In this document: positions 14,898 to 18,834 of the stretch, one piece after another | Layout of the letters: each line of letters begins with the position of its first letter | How positions within the stretch are numbered: position 1 is the first letter of the stretch | Assembly: GCA_910588655.1 (NCBI GenBank) | Contig: CAJUPJ010000051.1 | Coordinates: forward strand, 1-18,834 | Length of the DNA stretch: 18,834 bases | Origin: an uncultured Lachnospiraceae bacterium | Lineage (GTDB): Bacteria > Bacillota > Clostridia > Lachnospirales > Lachnospiraceae | Reading direction: 5' to 3' | Translations under genes and position numbers: made by a program | The notes under the pieces: generated by a model | Database searches by the model: none | Seen by the model: the letters and a program-made list of their open reading frames with translations, nothing else | What the model was told of the DNA's origin: nothing

Positions 14898-15569
14898 ATG
14901 GAATCCAGGTTTATAAAAGAACAGCAGGAATTAATTAAAAAAATTGATTTGACAGACAGGGTTGTACTGGAAGATATAAATACAGTGGCTGGGACTGACC
15001 TGGCGTACTGGCAGGACAATGGAAAGGAATATGCGGTCTGCTGTATTGTGGTTATAGATTACAAGACACATAGTGTTATTGAAGAAGCAAGCTATGCAGA
15101 CATTGTAAATGTGCCATATATACCAGGCTGCCTTGCGTACCGAGAATTACCAGTTTTTATGGAGGCATACAAGAGTTTAAAAAATATACCTGATGTAATA
15201 TTCTTTGATGGAAATGGCTACCTGCATCCAAGACATATGGGGCTGGCAGTCCATGCTGGAATACTGCTTGGCAAGATAACAGCAGGGATTGCCAAATCTT
15301 ACTATAAAATAAATAATACAGGCTTTAAAATGCCAGAAAATATTGCGGGGGCATATTCTGACATTATAATTAATGGTGAAGTGTATGGCAGGGCACTCAG
15401 GACACATACAGGTGTAAAACCTGTTTTTATATCAACGGGGAATAAAATCAGCCTTGATACGGCAGTATATATGGCAAATGAATTAACTGGTACTGACAGC
15501 CATATACCCATTCCAACAAGGCTTGCAGATATAATGACACATAAGGAACGTGAAAAGTACAGGAATTGA
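14898..15569 (+). CDS. nfi: Endonuclease V (deoxyinosine 3'-endonuclease)
   Basis: Endonuclease V cuts one strand at the second phosphodiester bond 3' of deoxyinosine and so starts repair of deaminated adenine; some homologues cut inosine in RNA. The 223-residue protein shows all family blocks: VAGTDLAY with the first catalytic Asp, PYIPGCLAYRE with the catalytic Glu, and FFDGNGYLHPRHMGLAVHAG with the second Asp. RALRTHTGVKPVFISTGNKIS and IPIPTRLAD follow. In the DGHG motif common in homologues the His is Asn here; the metal ligands are kept. GAGGG lies about 12 bases before the ATG. It sits 48 bases after tatD, making a small DNA-maintenance pair behind alaS. Confidence 0.92.
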   Translation: MESRFIKEQQELIKKIDLTDRVVLEDINTVAGTDLAYWQDNGKEYAVCCIVVIDYKTHSVIEEASYADIVNVPYIPGCLAYRELPVFMEAYKSLKNIPDVIFFDGNGYLHPRHMGLAVHAGILLGKITAGIAKSYYKINNTGFKMPENIAGAYSDIIINGEVYGRALRTHTGVKPVFISTGNKISLDTAVYMANELTGTDSHIPIPTRLADIMTHKEREKYRN

Positions 15570-15579
15570 AAAATTTTCC

Positions 15580-15608
15580 TTGAAATTTTTTCCCTAATTG
15601 GGTACAAT
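15580..15608 (+). promoter_or_regulatory. Promoter of gap
   Basis: TTGAAA at 15580-15585 and TACAAT at 15603-15608 are separated by 17 bases, a strong housekeeping-type promoter directly after the nfi stop. It predicts a leader of about 125 bases before the gap start. Confidence 0.8.
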
Positions 15609-15738
15609 AGGAAAGAGGAAATATCTAAACAGTATTCTGGCAGGTTTTTCCGCCTGTTGCAGTTAAGTACAGGCATTATAGTTACAAAGGGACAAGCCTG
15701 CATAGTATAAATATTTATATTTAGGAGGAATTTTTAAA

Positions 15739-16755
15739 ATGGCAGTTAAAGTTGCAATCAATGGTTTTGGACGTATCGGACGTCTTGCATTCAGACAGAT
15801 GTTCGGTGCAGAGGGTTATGAAGTAGTAGCTATCAATGATTTGACAAGCCCTAAGATGCTTGCACATCTTTTAAAGTATGATTCATCACAGGGTAGGTAT
15901 GACAAGGCTGAGACAGTTTCAGCAGGTGAGGATTCAATTACAGTTGATGGTAAGGAAATCAAGATTTACGCATTCCCTGATGCTAACAACTGCCCTTGGG
16001 GTGACCTTGGTGTTGATGTAGTTCTTGAGTGTTCAGGTTTCTATACATCAAAAGAAAAGGCACAGGCACATATTAATGCAGGTGCACGCAAGGTTGTTAT
16101 TTCAGCTCCAGCAGGCAATGACCTTCCTACAATTGTATACAATACAAACCATGAAACATTAAAAGCTGATGATACTATTATCTCTGCTGCTTCATGTACA
16201 ACAAACTGTTTAGCTCCTATGGCTGATGCACTTAACAAGTACGCAGAAGTACAGTCAGGTATTATGGTAACAATCCATGCTTATACAGGTGACCAGATGA
16301 CACTTGACGGCCCACAGAGGAAGGGTGATTTAAGAAGGTCACGTGCAGCAGCAGTTAATATCGTACCTAACAGCACAGGTGCTGCTAAGGCAATCGGTCT
16401 TGTTATTCCAGAGTTAAATGGCAAGCTTATCGGTTCTGCACAGCGTGTTCCAACTCCTACAGGTTCAACAACTATCTTAACAGCAGTTGTTAAGAAAGAT
16501 GACGTAACTGTTGAAGGCATTAACGCTGCTATGAAGGCAGCAGCAAATGAGTCATTTGGTTACAACGAAGATGAAATCGTTTCTTCTGATGTTATCGGAA
16601 TGAGATATGGTTCTCTCTTTGATGCTACACAGACAATGGTTTCAAAAGTTGCAGATGGCCTCTTTGAAGTACAGGTAGTTTCATGGTATGATAACGAGAA
16701 TTCTTATACATCACAGATGGTAAGGACAATCAAGTATTTCTCAGAGTTATCATAA
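15739..16755 (+). CDS. gap: Type I glyceraldehyde-3-phosphate dehydrogenase
   Basis: GAPDH oxidises glyceraldehyde 3-phosphate to 1,3-bisphosphoglycerate with NAD+ in glycolysis. The 338-residue protein begins with the Rossmann motif VAINGFGRIGRLAFRQMF. An acidic Asp follows in VVAINDLTS, which favours NAD over NADP. The active site is SAASCTTNCLAP with the nucleophile Cys153, followed by HAYTGDQ. It ends with SWYDNENSYTSQMV. AGGAGG at about 15723-15728 lies ten bases before the ATG. Codons such as ATC, AAC and GGT are more frequent than in the flanking operons, as expected for a highly expressed gene. It has its own promoter and a terminator after it. Confidence 0.98.
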   Translation: MAVKVAINGFGRIGRLAFRQMFGAEGYEVVAINDLTSPKMLAHLLKYDSSQGRYDKAETVSAGEDSITVDGKEIKIYAFPDANNCPWGDLGVDVVLECSGFYTSKEKAQAHINAGARKVVISAPAGNDLPTIVYNTNHETLKADDTIISAASCTTNCLAPMADALNKYAEVQSGIMVTIHAYTGDQMTLDGPQRKGDLRRSRAAAVNIVPNSTGAAKAIGLVIPELNGKLIGSAQRVPTPTGSTTILTAVVKKDDVTVEGINAAMKAAANESFGYNEDEIVSSDVIGMRYGSLFDATQTMVSKVADGLFEVQVVSWYDNENSYTSQMVRTIKYFSELS

Positions 16756-16787
16756 AGAAGAGCTTTTTAGCAAAGTTTTTTCTGGAG

Positions 16788-16793
16788 TATAAT
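16788..16793 (+). promoter_or_regulatory. Possible -10 box for pgk
   Basis: A perfect TATAAT lies 33 bases after the gap stop. The matching -35 position (about 16765-16770, TTTTAG) is poor, so this is only a candidate. If it is used, the terminator at 16816-16852 would lie in the pgk leader. Confidence 0.3.
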
Positions 16794-16815
16794 TTATCTG
16801 GATTACGCTTCATGT

Positions 16816-16852
16816 ACGGGTCCGGTCTTTTAGTGGACCGGATCCGTTTTTC
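16816..16852 (+). terminator. Intrinsic terminator between gap and pgk
   Basis: ACGGGTCCGGTC (16816-16827) pairs with GACCGGATCCGT (16836-16847) over 12 positions with one G-U pair, loop TTTTAGTG, followed by a run of T ending at 16851. It should end most gap transcripts; partial read-through into pgk is likely unless pgk has its own promoter. Confidence 0.85.
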
Positions 16853-16866
16853 TATTTATGGCTTTT

Positions 16867-16897
16867 GATATGCAGGGCTGTAAAAGCCTGGCATATC
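16867..16897 (+). other. Hairpin or operator-like inverted repeat before pgk
   Basis: GATATGC (16867-16873) pairs perfectly with GCATATC (16891-16897), and the stem continues as GGGCT with AGCCT after one mismatch, around loop GTAAA. It lies about 44 bases before the pgk start. It could stabilise the 5' end of the pgk-tpiA mRNA or bind a regulator; neither is shown. Confidence 0.5.
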
Positions 16898-16940
16898 TGG
16901 AAACATAACAAACAGGAAAGGAAAATTTGGTGGTAAAATT

Positions 16941-18140
16941 ATGTTAAATAAGAAATCAGTTGACGATATCAACGTAAAGGGTAAGAAAGTTTTAGTAAGG
17001 TGTGATTTCAATGTGCCATTACAGGATGGAAAGATTACAGATGAGAACCGTCTTGTAGCAGCACTCCCAACAATTAAGAAATTAATAGCAGATGGTGGCA
17101 AGGTTATACTTTGTTCACATCTTGGCAAACCAAAGGGAGAGCCAAAGCCTGAGCTTTCACTTGCACCAGTTGCAAAAAGGATGTCAGAGCTTTTAGGACA
17201 GGAAGTTAAATTTGCAGCAGATGACAATGTTGTTGGTGGCAATGCAAAAGCTGCTGTTGACGCTATGGCTGAAGGTGATGTAGTGCTTCTTGAAAACACA
17301 CGTTACAGGGCAGAAGAAACAAAGAACGGGGAAGCTTTCTCAAAAGAACTTGCTTCACTTTGTGATGTATTTGTAAATGATGCATTTGGTACAGCACACA
17401 GGGCACATTGTTCAAATGTTGGTGTTACAGAGTTTGTTGAGGGTGACTGTGTAGTTGGTTATCTTATGCAGAAGGAAATTGATTTCCTTGGCAATGCAGT
17501 AAATAACCCTGTAAGGCCTTTTGTTGCTATTCTTGGCGGTGCTAAGGTTTCTTCAAAGATTTCCGTAATCAATAACCTTCTTGACAAGGTTGATACACTT
17601 ATTATCGGCGGCGGAATGGCATATACATTTATGGCTGCACATGGTGAGGAAGTTGGAAAGTCACTTCTTGAAGAAGACTATAAGCAGTATGCACTTGATA
17701 TGGAGAAGAAAGCAGAAGAGAAAGGTGTTAAGCTTCTTATACCTGTTGATACAGTTGCAGCAGACGATTTCTCAAATGATGCTAATTTCAAGACTGTAGG
17801 GCGTGGTGAAATCCCTGCTGACATGGAAGGCCTTGATATCGGTGAGGAGTCATCAAAGCTTTTTGCAGATGCTATTAATGGTGCAAAGACAGTAGTATGG
17901 AACGGGCCTATGGGATGTTTTGAAATGCCTAACTTTGCTAAAGGTACTGTTGAAGTAGCCAAGGCAATGGCAGGGCTTGAAGGTGCTACAACAATTATTG
18001 GTGGTGGCGACAGTGCTGCTGCTGTAAACCAGTTAGGTTTTGGTGACAAGATGACACATATTTCTACAGGTGGCGGTGCTTCACTTGAATTCTTAGAAGG
18101 CAAGGAGCTTCCAGGCGTGGCTGCTGCTGACGATAAATAA
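16941..18140 (+). CDS. pgk: Phosphoglycerate kinase
   Basis: Pgk transfers the acyl phosphate of 1,3-bisphosphoglycerate to ADP, the first ATP-yielding step of glycolysis. The 399-residue protein has normal length. The N-terminal substrate domain has VLVRCDFNVPLQDGKITDENR, LCSHLGKPKG, LLENTRYRAEE and FVNDAFGTAHRAHCS. The C-terminal nucleotide domain has AILGGAKVSSKI, WNGPMGCFE and IIGGGDSAAAVNQLG. The ribosome binding site is modest (GGTGG about 7 bases upstream). It is downstream of gap and 42 bases before tpiA, a standard glycolytic order, and the codon use is close to that of gap. Confidence 0.98.
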   Translation: MLNKKSVDDINVKGKKVLVRCDFNVPLQDGKITDENRLVAALPTIKKLIADGGKVILCSHLGKPKGEPKPELSLAPVAKRMSELLGQEVKFAADDNVVGGNAKAAVDAMAEGDVVLLENTRYRAEETKNGEAFSKELASLCDVFVNDAFGTAHRAHCSNVGVTEFVEGDCVVGYLMQKEIDFLGNAVNNPVRPFVAILGGAKVSSKISVINNLLDKVDTLIIGGGMAYTFMAAHGEEVGKSLLEEDYKQYALDMEKKAEEKGVKLLIPVDTVAADDFSNDANFKTVGRGEIPADMEGLDIGEESSKLFADAINGAKTVVWNGPMGCFEMPNFAKGTVEVAKAMAGLEGATTIIGGGDSAAAVNQLGFGDKMTHISTGGGASLEFLEGKELPGVAAADDK

Positions 18141-18182
18141 TAAATTGTATGGTGTGCCAGGGCACATGGAAAGAGGTTTAGA

Positions 18183-18834
18183 ATGGCAAGGAAAAGAATT
18201 ATTGCAGGCAACTGGAAGATGAACAAAACACCTAGTGAGGCAGTTGCTTTAGTTGATGAATTAAAAGATTTAGTAAAAAATGATGACGTTGATGTAGTGT
18301 ACTGTGTACCTGCTGTTGATATTGTACCTGTTGTTGAAGCTGTAAAAGGCACAAATGTAGAAGTAGGCGCTGAAAATATGTATTTTGAAGAAAGTGGTGC
18401 TTTTACAGGCGAAGTATCAGCAGCAATGCTTGTAGATGCAGGCGTTAAATATGTTATTATCGGGCATTCAGAACGCCGTGATTATTTCAAGGAATGCGAC
18501 TGTCTCTTAAACAAAAAAGTTAAAAAGGCATTTGAAGCAGGGCTTACACCAATCCTTTGCTGCGGAGAGTCATTAGAGCAGAGGGAACTTGGCGTAACTA
18601 TGGACTGGATACGTTTACAGATTAAGTCAGACCTTTCTGGAATAACAGCAGACCAGGTTAAAAAGCTTGTTATAGCATATGAGCCAATCTGGGCTATAGG
18701 CACAGGCAAGACAGCTACAGCAGACCAGGCACAGGAAGTATGCAAAGGCATACGTGACCTTATTGCTGAAATTTATGACGAAGAAACAGCAGAAGCTGTA
18801 CGCATCCAGTATGGCGGTTCAATGAATGCAGGAA
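18183..18834 (+). CDS. tpiA: Triosephosphate isomerase, 3' end cut by window
   Basis: TpiA interconverts dihydroxyacetone phosphate and glyceraldehyde 3-phosphate. The frame starts at ATG 18183, with AGAGG just upstream, and stays open to the window end, giving about 217 residues of an expected 250. Catalytic residues are present: Lys12 in AGNWKMNK, His95 in IIGHSERR, and Glu167 in AYEPIWAIGTGKTA. The fragment ends at IQYGGSMNAG, part of the phosphate-binding loop region, so only the last helix is missing. It is 42 bases after pgk with no terminator between, so the two are probably co-transcribed. Confidence 0.97.
   Translation, partial: MARKRIIAGNWKMNKTPSEAVALVDELKDLVKNDDVDVVYCVPAVDIVPVVEAVKGTNVEVGAENMYFEESGAFTGEVSAAMLVDAGVKYVIIGHSERRDYFKECDCLLNKKVKKAFEAGLTPILCCGESLEQRELGVTMDWIRLQIKSDLSGITADQVKKLVIAYEPIWAIGTGKTATADQAQEVCKGIRDLIAEIYDEETAEAVRIQYGGSMNAG

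Noticed and set aside
13979..15569. Defence system made of TatD and endonuclease V next to alaS
   Set aside because: Both match ordinary housekeeping repair families, and there is no partner protein or atypical domain to support a defence role.
15640..15700. Riboswitch in the gap leader
   Set aside because: Only short imperfect stems (CAGGC with GCCTG) are visible and no known riboswitch core could be recognised.

Overview
The window looks like a chromosomal segment of a low-GC, Gram-positive Clostridia, most likely a Lachnospiraceae-type gut bacterium. The reasons are the rimP-nusA-rnpM-ylxQ-infB-rbfA-nrnA-truB-ribF order, an alaS gene under an alanine T-box, a gap-pgk-tpiA glycolytic block, strong AGGAGG ribosome binding sites, and heavy use of ATA and AGG codons. 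Genus and species cannot be fixed from the sequence alone. Every gene reads on the + strand.

Region 1 (1-1440) is the tail of a surface-polysaccharide type cluster and is visibly more AT-rich than the rest. It holds the 3' part of a serine-acetyltransferase-like hexapeptide protein and a membrane acyltransferase-3 gene broken by a one-base frameshift near 602-604. Region 2 (1441-10242) is a translation and RNA-processing operon. It starts from a promoter near 1485-1512 and a leader with a perfect 10-bp hairpin, then runs through rimP, nusA, rnpM (ylxR), ylxQ, infB, rbfA, nrnA, truB and ribF. These genes serve transcription elongation and antitermination, 30S maturation, initiation, tRNA pseudouridylation, nanoRNA turnover and FAD synthesis. 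The IF2 gene carries three tandem 69-bp units that encode a 23-residue Arg/Asp/Asn repeat.

Region 3 (10243-10915) has no convincing gene. It contains two diverged copies of one palindromic element of roughly 280 bp, in opposite orientation. Copy 1 (about 10241-10529) overlaps the ribF stop codon, and copy 2 (about 10635-10910) ends next to the alaS promoter. The copies keep the same fold while both arms of their stems change together. This is the most interesting and least explained feature of the window: either a MITE-like mobile element or an undescribed structured RNA.

Region 4 (10916-15569) is a canonical promoter, an alanine T-box riboswitch with terminator, alaS, a TatD-type nuclease and endonuclease V. 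Region 5 (15580-18834) is glycolysis: gap with its own strong promoter, an intrinsic terminator at 16816-16852, then pgk and tpiA, the last cut by the window end. No tRNA, rRNA, CRISPR array, transposase, phage gene or defence system was recognised.
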